Below are positions 35,922 through 46,375 of a stretch of 64,000 nt of DNA, piece by piece. The position numbers and the translations under genes were made by a program. The notes under the pieces were generated by a model, which did not search any database, was not told the origin of the DNA, and worked only from the letters and a program-made list of their open reading frames with translations. The DNA is from Mastigamoeba balamuthi (taxonomy: Eukaryota > Evosea > Mastigamoebida > Mastigamoebidae), in assembly GCA_902651635.1 (NCBI GenBank), contig CACRSC010000048.1, positions 283,872-347,871 of the forward strand, in the 5' to 3' direction. Position 1 is the first letter of the stretch. Every line of letters begins with the position of its first letter.

Positions 35922-38900
35922 TTACTGCCTTGCAGGGCGGTGGAAAAACGCCGAGGCAGACCTCCCGATCGCCTGGTACGCGTTGGGTGCCACCAGGTCA
36001 TCTGGCTGCGCCTTCCTGAGCTTCTTCTCCCTCTTGGCGACCTCTCTGCGCCCACAGCAAACGCCCAGTCAGACGGCTGCGCCCACACAAGGGGAGGGAG
36101 GGGAGAGGACGCACTTGAATATCTCCTTGGACGTCTTGATGCGGGCCGCCTTCTCCTTGTCACTGAGGTGGAAGGACTTGGACCGCGTCTCCTCGAGCGC
36201 CGCGCTGCGGTCCCACTGCTCGCTGAGCGGCACCGCCGGCGGCCTCGACACGTAGTTCTGTATAAACGGGATGGGCACGAAGTTCATCACCTGGCCCTGC
36301 AGCCTCGCCACCTCCCTGCCCGCGCTAACGGTCAGCCCAGCGGGGCAGCCCGAGCCAATTGGTGCGCGCACTTGAGGACAGAGGCGACCGCGCGCCACTT
36401 GTTGAAGTTGATGAGGCTGGTGCCCGGGATGAGGTTGGGGTTGCCGTCGTTGATGAACGTGATGTCCGTCAGGAAGACGCCCAGGTACGGCACGCACGGC
36501 GGCTGCGCTGCCCGCAGCGTCTCGCGGTACGCGGGCCAGTTGCCCTCGCTGTCCATCAGCGCCTTGAGGCCGTCGTAGCGCTCCCAGGCCTCGGAGCGCA
36601 GCAGCTCCCACGACGTGCGCAGGCGGTGCACCGCAGAGCTCTGCAGCGCGGCCATGACCTCCATCACGCTGTTGTAGTTACCCAGCCGCCGGCAGTGCTC
36701 CGCGATGTCTATCAGCCGGTCAATCACCACCGCCCGCGTCTCGGGGCTCTTGTGCGACAGCACCTCGCCGATGGCCCAGTTGGACCTCTGCGCCCCCGCG
36801 TCAATTGAAACCAGGCCCACGCGGATACCCAAATCAATTGCAATTAAGCCCTCTCGCCCAGAGAAGAAACAACAATTGAAAGTTGTCATTACCGAGATAA
36901 AATGGCCTCATAGCCCTTATCAATTGAAAGAAAGCCCCGCAAGAGAGGGGAGCGCACGTCGTTGGTGATCTTGACGAGGGCCATGACGTTGGGGGCGGTG
37001 GACTGCTTCTCGGGCTTGGTCCACGCGCAGTTGACGAGCTCGTGCGAGTTGATGGCCGTCCAGTACCTGTGCTCGACGAGGCACAGCTGCCTCGCCACCT
37101 CCTCGGGGTGCAGGTCCAGCAGCCCCGACCCCGTCTCCACCATCAGCATCGGCTCTGGCGGCGGCGCCAGGTTGTACTGTTTGCCGAGCCCCAGCCTCAG
37201 CAGCTGCCCCGGGAGGACGAAGAGAGCCCAGTGAGCCCGAGAGCCCAATTCAATTGATTCTGCGCCCCCAAGAGCCCCCCACTCGTACGGCCTTGTCGAG
37301 GAGGCGGTTGATCGAGACGGCCGTGACGCTCTGGCGCTCGAAGAGGGCAGCGAAGGAGCGGGCCTTGTTGACGAGGGTGGGGTTGCCGATGAAGTCCTCG
37401 GGGCGCGAGGAGATCCACATCTTGAGCACGTTGACGCAGCGGAAGCGCACGGGCGTCAGCGTGTACTTCTTCCACGTCGCCAGGTCTGCCGTCCGCGGCC
37501 TGCGGACCTGGTACCGCAGCATCAGCAGGTCCATCAGCTCCTCGCTCTCCATGAACCCCCTGGGCCGAGGGAGCAACACGCAGCCCGTGAGCAGAACTCG
37601 GGGAATCAATTGATTCCACCAGGCACACACACACACACACCACGGTCGCTCTGGCCTGTGTGGCACAGGACTACTAGCGCCATTCCATCTACAGTTCAAT
37701 CACGCGGTGCCACAATTTGCCTTGTGACACAATCAACTGATTGCCAACTCGCTGTTCCCCTCCCGCTGGCCACACACGCCCACAATACCACAGGGAGACA
37801 CCAGAGCCCAGACAGCGTGCGCTTGTCCTTCGGCACAACAACAGGCATTCGACTTGGACTCGCAGACCAATCGGCCGGCAATCCGAATCTCGAAAACGGG
37901 GAGGGGGAATGGGGGTAGTGGCACCTGTGCGTCATGAGGAACGTGTGCACGTACTCCATGTCGGCGTACTTGTCGCTCGTCAGGTACTGCACGAGCTTGC
38001 ACAGCGTGCCCCCGCGCACGACCCTGTCGGGCCCGATGCTCCCCACCATCGTCAGCGTCGGCGTCGGCGCCGCCGGCACCGCTGGAGACGCCGTCGCCCC
38101 CGCGGTGGCCCCGGGGGCCGCAGGGCCGCCGGCGGGCGCCGTCGCGGGCGCAGGCGACTGCGACGGCAGGGGCACGCAGCGCGGCCCAAAGCACCGCTGG
38201 ATCGTCTGCTGCATCATCGCGTTCTGTGGGCGTGGCGGCCAAGAAGGGTCAGCGACACGCAAAGCAGCGGTCATCCCCGTGGTTCTATTCCTGGAGTTGA
38301 TTTATCTGGATCATCCACGAGCCGGATAGCCCGGGAGAAATCCAGTTGCCGCTCCGGGAAATCGTGCGCTGCCATAAAGAGCAATCGGGGCATACACCGA
38401 GGAGGCAGGCCGACGAGCGAAGCCCCGCCCTCACGGCAGAGCGCACAGCGTAGAGTCTCTTTTCGCGACAACCGACAACCAGGAAATTCCCAGGAAACAG
38501 AATTTCGGGCACTGCTGCATTTCCTGGAGGTGCAGCGACGCGGCGGCCGCGCGCAGAGCGCAGCGCGGGAGCGGAGGAAGTGGAAGGGGAGGGGAGGGGA
38601 GGGAAGCGGCGGACCTGCTCGGCGGCGGTGAGGAAGCGGACGTTGGCGTCCGAGTCGGGCTCCTCGAAGCCCAGCACGCGGTCGTCGGCGGCCGGCGAGC
38701 CCTCCTCCTCGCCGTCGCTCTCAAAGTCCGAGAGCCCGCTGCCCCGCTCGCTGCGCGGCGAGTGCCCCGCGGCGGCCGACCTGCGTTGGGCGTCGCCCCG
38801 AATCAATTGAGTCCCAAACACCCAATTCAGAAAAAACAGAGAAAGAGCTGCTGCGGGCCCCCCTCTGCGGCCCCCTGCGGACCTGGCCCACCCGATCGTG

Positions 38901-39925
38901 CTGTCCAGCAGCGCAGAGCACAGCGCCCGCGGGCCCACGGGCCGAAAGAACGCGCTCCGCGATATCATTCGCGATTTCGGTGCCTCCGCGGCCAACAAAC
39001 GAAACCGAAAAAAATGAACACAGCGCCGAAATTCCGAAAATGAAGACACAATATCTGCGGATATCTGCGATGACGCGACTTTCCCCAAACGGCAGGAGAT
39101 ACCGGCCAACAAAACAGAGCAGAGGGAAATGATCACAGCGCCGAAATTCCGAAATAATCAAGACAAAAATACCCGCGGGTATCTGCGATGACGCGACTTT
39201 TCCCCGGAACGGCAGGAGATACCGGGATCTGGGAAATCCCGCGGGGAATCAGGGAGGGGGATGGAATCCGCGGACCTGGTGGTGGCCTCCGCAGAGTCCA
39301 TCGAGGCCGACGAGAGCTGCGGCGAGGTGCTGCTCGAGACGACGATCTGCGGCGGCACGTAGGGCCTGCGCGTGACGAGCGCGCTGGGCGCCTCGTCGAG
39401 CGTCGTGGCCATGTCGGGGTCCTCTGCGACCGTGTCCCTTCGCCACCCAAACGTCGCCTGCGACCTCTGCGCGCTGTCGCGCTCCGCCGCGCCCGCCGCG
39501 GCCTCGGGGCAGCGCTCCAGCCTGGCCAGCGCGACAGTCAGCGCAGCGCACGACGCGGACCCGGCGAGCACGGCGGGCACAGAGACGACCCTGCCCTGCT
39601 GCGCGGGCGCCGGCAACGCCCCGATGCCCGCGGAGACCGCCGCCGGCGCCTCGTGGCAGGCGCTCGCGCGGGCGCCCAGGGCCACGGGCGGCAGCGACGC
39701 CGACGTGACGCTCTTGCAGACACGCCGGGGCGTCTCGGCCCACCGCTCGGCCCAGCGGCGGGTGCCGTGGTGGGGCGGGGGGCGCTGGGCCGCGAGGGGG
39801 TCGTCGGGGCGCTGCTGCGGGCGGCCGCCGGGGCGGTCGGGGCGCCGCGGGGGCGCGCGGGGCTCCCAGCGCCGGGGGCGCGTGTCGAGGTCGAGGGCGT
39901 CGTCGTCGAGGGTCCCGCACAGCAT
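35922..39925 (-). CDS. Ras guanine-nucleotide exchange factor (RasGEF_N + CDC25 domain)
   Basis: Activates Ras-type GTPases by nucleotide exchange. The ATG at 39925 starts MLCGTLDDDALDLD; exon 1 (39276-39925) is disordered. Exon 38615-38780 follows (SGLSDFESDGEEEGSP), then 37925-38223 with RasGEF_N start (RVVRGGTLCKLVQYLTSDKY, YVHTFLMTHR), and about 37287-37559 with LMLRYQVRRPRTADL and FRCVNVLKMWI. Next are 36958-37203 (CDC25 start: LDLHPEEVARQLCLVEHRYW) and 36372-36787 (SNWAIGEVLSHKSPETRAVV, RLGNYNSVMEVMAALQSSAV, PPCVPYLGVFLTDITFINDG, NLINFNKWRAVASVL). Then one exon near 36110-36313 and a last exon ending FFHRPARQ. The conserved SCR1-3 regions are intact. A short extra exon near 38900 (LLDSTIGWAR) may be included in some transcripts. 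Five introns or flanks contain the TCAATTGA palindrome. Confidence 0.9.
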
Positions 39926-40272
39926 CGCCGGTGCTCCGCCTCCAACGTCCGTCCGCGCCGTTTTTCGCGTTGGCGCTGCTGCCGAGGGGAAAAAACCGAC
40001 AGAAAGATTTGCCTATCTGGGCCGGGAATCTAGATTCCCCCTCGCTGGATGGATACGGCAGCCCAACAACGTCACTCGGCCGTCCTCACGCGGGCCGAGA
40101 TGAGATCCTGGGCACTGTGTCGGATCGCATACGAGTATCTTCAGATAAGATCTTCCCCGCGAAGATTCATTTCCATAAATTGATCCCTCCCGAGACACGC
40201 GCGCTCGCACAACAGCAGACCTCTTGCTGGGTGGAGAACGTGAGACCCCGCGGGCCCCTCACCTGTGCCGCG

Positions 40273-41488
40273 ATGGCCTCGAGGAAGCCGCCCCGCGTCC
40301 CCCAGGACTTTGTGGTGGTGACTGTGCTGGTCCCCGACGCCAACAGCACCAGCGACACGGTCGTCGTGCCGGTCGTGATGCCGCGCTCGGCGACTGTCCT
40401 CGACCTCAAGAACAAGCTCATCGGCGACTACCGCATTGCGGGGCTGCCCTGCCACTGGGTCCTCGAGGTCACCAAGAGCTCCGGCCCCGAGGCCTCCACG
40501 CCCACGAGGATCACGCCCGACGGCGTCTACGTGGCGAGGTACATCGGCGAGGAGACGGTGACCGTGGAAATCGAGGGCAGGAGCGCCCACAGCACAGCCG
40601 AGGAGCTGCCGCGGTTCAAGGAGGGCTTCCGCGTCTTCCTGCCCAGGGGGACGAAGCGTGCGTGCCTGCGAAAATCAATTGATTCGGGGCTTGCCCCCTC
40701 CACCACCACCTCCCCCCCTTGCAATGCTCGGAGCTCCAAGAGCCCCAAACATAACTGACTGTCTCGCCCCAAGGCGTGCTGGTCGTCGACACGAACATCC
40801 TCCACGACTGGTTCCTCGACCACTGCGCGCCGCGCGGCCTGCCGCTCCCTGACCTCCCCGCGGACACTTACGTGCGAGCGCATGCCCACTCGGCTATGCG
40901 CTCTCCTGCTGAGGTGTCTGCTGCTTCGTACAGATGGTGTTCAACGACCAGGTGCACCGCGAGGTGGCCGTGCAGTTTGACCGCAAGGTGCCCTGGCCAT
41001 CGTTGAACGAGATGAAGACGGGCGGCGCGCACTTCTTGCCGCTGCCCGGGTCGGACGCGAGGCGCTACGAGCAGCTCTGGGAGCGCTGGTACCCCCAGGT
41101 CCTCGCTGGCAGGGAGTGCCGCCCCGTGTACGTTGGCGGGGGCGTCTACACACCGAGGAAGTTCCCGCCCACCCTGGCCGAGCACCTGCGCTCAGACTCC
41201 GACCGCAACGATTTCTTCATTTACGCCGATGCGCTCCTCCTCGCGCACTGTTCGTCCACCCCCGGCACTTGCTTGTGACTGACGGCTACCATGATAGACC
41301 TGCGTGCCCAGACGGCGGAGAGGCCCGTCCAGGTCATCCTCGTCACCTGCGACAAGGCCTTCTACCGCTTGATCACCAAATATGCCAGCGCTGAATCCGC
41401 CCACATAGTTCTGGGAGCCTTTGTGTCCGAGGCAGACCAGAGCTTCCTCGAGAAGATGTTGGTGGAGAGCACCGCACCCAGGAAGTGA
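40273..41488 (+). CDS. Ubiquitin-like N-terminus fused to a PIN-like nuclease domain
   Basis: Four exons: 40273-40657, 40774-40871, 40934-41249, 41298-41488. The first exon encodes a beta-grasp-like segment (VVPVVMPRSATVLDLKNKLI followed by WVLEVTKSSG), resembling ubiquitin-like or RBD folds. The second begins a PIN domain with the first acidic site, RVLVVDTNILHDWFLDHC. The third carries a long insert (MVFNDQVHREVAVQF; WERWYPQVLAGREC) and FFIYADALLLAHY. The last has VQVILVTCDKAFYRLI, the second-half acidic motif (VTxD). Asp in VVDTN, Asp in YADAL and Asp in TCDKAF would be the metal ligands of an active PIN ribonuclease. Substrate and pathway are unknown. The ubiquitin-like assignment is weaker than the PIN assignment. 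Intron 1 contains TCAATTGA. Confidence 0.65.
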
Positions 41489-41839
41489 GGGAGCAGGATG
41501 TTTGTGAATGACTTAACCGCATGAAGTTCGGTGTTGAATGTGCCAGCACAAGTCGTATAGACGGACTGAAATCAGAGCAAGCTGAATTCTAAGGAAATAA
41601 GGTGTAAACCAAGTCAACAGGAGTGATGGAATGCAAGCAGACACTAAGTTTGCGGGATAAAAAGGAGTTAGGAGATGTTGATTGACTTCTTCTGGCAGTG
41701 TCCTGGGTGGTGGCTGGTCAGTGATGAAGTCTGAACTCGGGAAGCACGTGATTGGCTGCATACATGCAGTTAGCCAGTCCTGCAGTAATCCTTTGAGATC
41801 CTTTGGAAGTACCTCGAAGTAGAGATAAAGATGAAATCT

Positions 41840-42365
41840 AAGTGGCGGGTTCCCCCAGCACCCCCCTCTCTCGCCTCTCTCCGTTGCAATTGCTGTTGAG
41901 CCGTGAAACAGTGAACCGCCAGCTGACTCACTCTGAACAACGGGCAGCAAGAACACGAGCAAGTACCCGGTGCTGGTGGGGAGTGCCACCGTGTTCATCG
42001 ACGGCAACTTTGTGACGACGACGGAGCTGCGCGAGTGCAACCCCGGCGAGCAGCTCGACGTCTTCCTTGGTGTCGACCCCGGCATCTCTGTGGCCTTTGC
42101 GCCGCACCGCGAGAGCGTGGCGTCACGTGGTGTCATCCAGCGGACGAGCACGAAGCTGATGACGCACGTGACGATGCTGCGCAACTGCAAGCAGACGCAG
42201 GCCCTCGTGCACGTCTTCGACCAGCTCCCCCCTCAGCGCAGATGACAAGGTCCGCATCAAGCTCCTCGAGCCCGCAGACGCCGTCCCCGTCAGCAGCGGC
42301 GCCAGCAGGGAGGGCGACGCCAGCAGCAGCAGCACAGGCAGCAGAGGGAGCGGGTCTGCCATTTA
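41840..42365 (+). pseudogene. Duplicated fragment of the DUF4139 gene's last intron and exon
   Basis: This plus-strand stretch is nearly identical to the reverse complement of about 30320-30830. It includes the intron text just before the last exon (GTGAACCGCCAGCTGACTC) and the start of that exon (VFIDGNFVTTTELRECNPGE). An extra C in the run near 42229 (CTCCCCCCTCAG versus CTCCCCCTCAG) shifts the frame after FDQLP, and the sequence stops matching near 42350. No upstream DUF4139 exons are present. It abuts the broken end of the capping-enzyme-like gene. Confidence 0.85.
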
Positions 42366-42403
42366 AGGACCAGATAGGCTGCAGAGCACGGCTGCTTAGT
42401 TAT

Positions 42404-43967
42404 TGAATCGCATCGAGGTTTGGGTTCGCACAAGGACCGAAGCAATATCACATGCTGCAGGGCGTGATGATGAGCCCATCGCTGGGGTAGAACGCAGGCA
42501 CGTGCAGCCGTCTGATGCTGTCAGCAATCACGGACCATTCGGTGTGCATGATGAACACGCGATTGCTCGTACCTGTGGGACCCCGGGCCCGTCCTCCTCT
42601 CGCGGCAGGAAGTGGGACACAGCCAACAGCCTCTGGTCACAGGGCCGCGAGAACATCGAACACGAGGAACACGGTCCCCTGCTCCCCCAGGGAGACCATT
42701 TCCACGTCCAGCACAGTCCCCTTGGGCACGGTGATCTCGGGGATGCTGTCCACGCTGCCGCTTGCCTGCAGTTCGAACCACAGCCCCGAGGGACTCGCAA
42801 ACAGGACCACGTGGATGCCGTCTGCCTTGCACGACACTGCGTACCTCTGTCCGCACCAGACGAAGCAGCCTGTCGTCTGCCTTTGAGGGCACGAGATACT
42901 CGGAGGGGTGGCACAGAACGTCGTTGAGTGTGGCCAACTCCTTCAGCCCACAGCACCGCAGGCACTCCCTGGCTATCGCGCCGGCATTCGCCCCATCGAT
43001 GGGCCATACGACGTGTTGTACGCTCTGGTCAAGAGTGATATGGAGGAGGCGGCCCTCGCTCTGTAGGGCCTTGACGACAGTGGACTCAGATTGCCCTTCG
43101 AGGGACTCGTTGAAACAGACCACTGTGAAGAACCTGTCCTTGGCGCATCGCCTCCACAGCACCCTGATGATCTCAGAGCAGACGGTATTTCACTTCTCAG
43201 AGTGATATCAGTGGCTATCCGATATGGTTGTAGTGAGGCGCAAGCGCATGCGAATGTCTGGTGACGTCTTGACAGCCAGAGCACACTCGATCTCCACATG
43301 CAGCGAGTCCAAGAGACCCGTCAGGTGAGCAACGTCTGTGACAGAGTGTAAGCAGTCATCCAGAATTTCCGCAGAGGTCGGAGCTCCAAACAGTGCATGC
43401 TCGAGGACAACACAGATCAGCTCATCTGATGCCTGGGCCACCATTTCTGCCGAGGATCTGTTGATGAGCCCACAGAGATCCCACTCTTGACTCCTTCTCC
43501 ATTAACCCTCTGAGAACGAGCGGTAGCCCCTCAGGCTTTCGCAGATACATTTGACTATCTGTGTCTTGCCTGCGTTGACAGGGATGATCAATTGCTGTCA
43601 CTGACCAGTCGAAGTCGCACCTATGGCAGGTGGGCCTGTGAGGATGACAGCGCGGATGCTGCCCCAGGACTCGGAGGCACGCGCAGGGCAGACAGCCAGC
43701 GGAAGGTCGCACAGCGCATCTGTGAGCGGCGATCTGTACCTGGGCAAGAAGCGCATGAACCCGTCCCAGTCGCTCGGGGCACACCAGCTTGGTACAACGT
43801 CTGGGCCAGTGCGCCGACGACCTTGTGCGCCCTCTGCCACTCTGACCCCTTGATCACTACGGAGTCGTCTCGGACCATCGAGAGCGGCCCGACGTTTGCT
43901 GCGAGGATGTCGGAGATGTCCTCGAGATCGAAGAACGTGGGCAGCGCACAGCACAGCTGCGGGTCGC
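42404..43967 (-). pseudogene. P-loop kinase-like/mRNA guanylyltransferase (capping enzyme), probably broken
   Basis: Minus strand, exons joined by eye. The upstream part (to 43967, where an acceptor site suggests a missing 5' exon) reads PTFFDLEDISDILAANVG. It then gives RAVILTGPPAI, an intron, and GKTQIVKCICESLR, i.e. Walker A GPPAIGKT, followed by adenylate-kinase-like helices (LDDCLHSVTDVAHLTGLLDS). The downstream part has VLWRRCAKDRFFTVVCFNES, then RYAVSCKADGIHVVLFASPS (nucleotidyltransferase motif I, KxDG), GTVLDVEMV (motif III), VFLVFDVLAAL (IIIa) and AFYPSDGLIITP (motif IV). A P-loop domain upstream of a guanylyltransferase is the arrangement described for trypanosome capping enzymes. 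The frame stops two codons after motif IV; a possible motif V (YLVLKWQT, about 42350) is in another phase, and the OB-fold is absent where the DUF4139 fragment begins. An in-frame TGA (43208) between the halves needs a splice to be skipped; otherwise they are two genes. Confidence 0.6.
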
Positions 43968-43969
43968 CT

Positions 43970-44800
43970 GCGAGTGGGTGAGCAGCGATTGGGCTGGGGG
44001 AACAGAGCACATGCGCGGTTGAGGGCACTACAGCATGGCTCGGTCGTATGAGTCTACCCTATGATTTCTATTTGGACCCAAGAGATGGAAATGGCGAGCA
44101 CTGCATAATAACACATTCAAATGCTCGAAAATTGGGTACAAGCGTGGGCAAAACCCGAAATTTTCTAGTGCCCAAGCAATAAGAGTGGAACCACCACGCC
44201 CTCACCAGCTTATCATGTATGTAGTGCCGAACAAGATAAACTCTGCTAGCCAGGCTAGAAGCTCTCGGTCCCTGCATCTCGCTATCACTACGTGGCGAGC
44301 TTTAAAATGAAGGTGCCACGCCCACTATTGACTGGCTGCCCTCATGGACCCAAATCTTCCTCCACCTGTTATTTCAGCAAACCCGGGGTTTCCCCACTCA
44401 CAGTCCTAGATGGCTTGGGAACGTCTTATCAACTAACATATGTTATCATCATTATTGATAATGTAACTGAATGATCACAGACACGGTGAAGACATTATGG
44501 GAATGCAGAGCTCTGTACAGCGAGATTCTTGCACAAAGGGCAGATCAACTGTGTCTCGTGGGAGCAGGCAAATGAAGCATCATACTGAACACGCAATTCC
44601 TATATTGAATTATACCAATGTACTGGACCAACATTAAACATAAGTCATAACATAAAAAATGAATCAATTTCAAGGATAAAGAGAAATTATGAGGAGGAAA
44701 CAAAACAAAGTGAATAAAAATAACAAAATAAAACTGTATGAAAAGAAGTACCATAAGAAGTAAAGCTCAAACAGATAAATCCAAAGAAAGTCACTTAGGT
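43970..44800. other. Spacer without recognised gene
   Basis: Upstream flank of the P-loop/capping gene. It turns AT-rich from about 44440 and runs into the satellite array. A minus-strand open stretch at 44068-44277 might be a 5' exon but has no supporting motif. Confidence 0.35.
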
Positions 44801-44830
44801 TGCACGTGCAGAGCACGTGCAGCCAAAGTG

Positions 44831-46057
44831 ACTTTTTTGGATTCCAGATGTGGAATGCACCAAGGGACGGCCGGGAGCTGCAGCAGCAGAGCAGAGCCAG
44901 AGCAGCGCCAGAGCAGCGCCAGAGCAGCGACCAGCAGCTGGGGACTGCAGGGACTGCAGGGACTGCAGGGACTTGGGACTTGGGACGTGCAGCCAAAGTG
45001 ACTTTTTTGGATTCCAGATGTGGAATGCACCAAGGGACGGCCGGGAGCTGCAGCAGCAGAGCAGAGCCAGAGCAGCGCCAGAGCAGCGCCAGAGCAGCGA
45101 CCAGCAGCTGGGGACTGCAGGGACTGCAGGGACTGCAGGGACTTGGGACTTGGGACGTGCAGCCAAAGTGACTTTTTTGGATTCCAGATGTGGAATGCAC
45201 CAAGGGACGGCCGGGAGCTGCAGCAGCAGAGCAGAGCCAGAGCAGCGCCAGAGCAGCGCCAGAGCAGCGACCAGCAGCTGGGGACTGCAGGGACTGCAGG
45301 GACTGCAGGGACTTGGGACTTGGGACGTGCAGCCAAAGTGACTTTTTTGGATTCCAGATGTGGAATGCACCAAGGGACGGCCGGGAGCTGCAGCAGCAGA
45401 GCAGAGCCAGAGCAGCGCCAGAGCAGCGCCAGAGCAGCGACCAGCAGCTGGGGACTGCAGGGACTGCAGGGACTGCAGGGACTTGGGACTTGGGACGTGC
45501 AGCCAAAGTGACTTTTTTGGATTCCAGATGTGGAATGCACCAAGGGACGGCCGGGAGCTGCAGCAGCAGAGCAGAGCCAGAGCAGCGCCAGAGCAGCGCC
45601 AGAGCAGCGACCAGCAGCTGGGGACTGCAGGGACTGCAGGGACTGCAGGGACTTGGGACTTGGGACGTGCAGCCAAAGTGACTTTTTTGGATTCCAGATG
45701 TGGAATGCACCAAGGGACGGCCGGGAGCTGCAGCAGCAGAGCAGAGCCAGAGCAGCGCCAGAGCAGCGCCAGAGCAGCGACCAGCAGCTGGGGACTGCAG
45801 GGACTGCAGGGACTGCAGGGACTTGGGACTTGGGACGTGCAGCCAAAGTGACTTTTTTGGATTCCAGATGTGGAATGCACCAAGGGACGGCCGGGAGCTG
45901 CAGCAGCAGAGCAGAGCCAGAGCAGCGCCAGAGCAGCGCCAGAGCAGCGACCAGCAGCTGGGGACTGCAGGGACTGCAGGGACTGCAGGGACTTGGGACT
46001 TGGGACGTGCAGCCAAAGTGACTTTTTTGGATTCCAGATGCAGCAAGGGACGGCCGG
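44831..46057. repeat. 170-bp tandem satellite, seven full units plus a partial
   Basis: The landmark ACTTTTTTGGATTCCAGATG recurs at 44831, 45001, 45171, 45341, 45511, 45681, 45851 and 46021, an exact 170-bp period. Units look identical by eye. Each contains a GAATGCACCAAGGGACGG block, CAGAGCAGCGCC sub-repeats, four GGGACTGCA-type steps and a GGACTTGGGACTTGGGAC end. The eighth copy diverges after 46040. Long open frames over the array arise because 170 bp lacks stops in several frames. Confidence 0.97.
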
Positions 46058-46375
46058 GAGCCGGCCACAGCATCTGGCAGCTGGTAACTGCGAGTCTCTT
46101 AGCTTTGAGGCTTTGTTTGTTTTGTAGTTGAGTATCTCCTGTGTTTTGGTTGCATACCACTATGTGGGCTCAGAGTCCTGCGGTGCTGTTGGAATCCCCC
46201 GACATAGGGTGTCAGGGTGTCGACTTTGAGGAACAGACAAGCGCATTGTCATTGATGGCATTGGATGAATAGCCCACAGGAGCTGGAGAGGTGCGTTACT
46301 GTATTTGTCTGAGTTTGCGTCTGCGCAACTCAGGAACTATGCAAACTTGCACACTGGGATTCTGTCATAGCCGTG
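46058..46375. other. Spacer between satellite and pseudokinase-like gene
   Basis: No gene seen. The sequence loses similarity to the satellite at about 46058 and shows no other structure. Confidence 0.4.

Noticed and set aside
39900-40040. RasGEF start upstream of 39925 in other frames.
   Set aside because: The ATG at 39925 opens the frame that reaches the RasGEF exons with correct splice phase; upstream ATGs give low-complexity shadows.
44670-46160. Very long minus- and plus-strand open frames over the satellite (up to 496 codons).
   Set aside because: They are a by-product of a 170-bp unit lacking stops; the translated repeat drifts through frames with each unit and has no host-like features.
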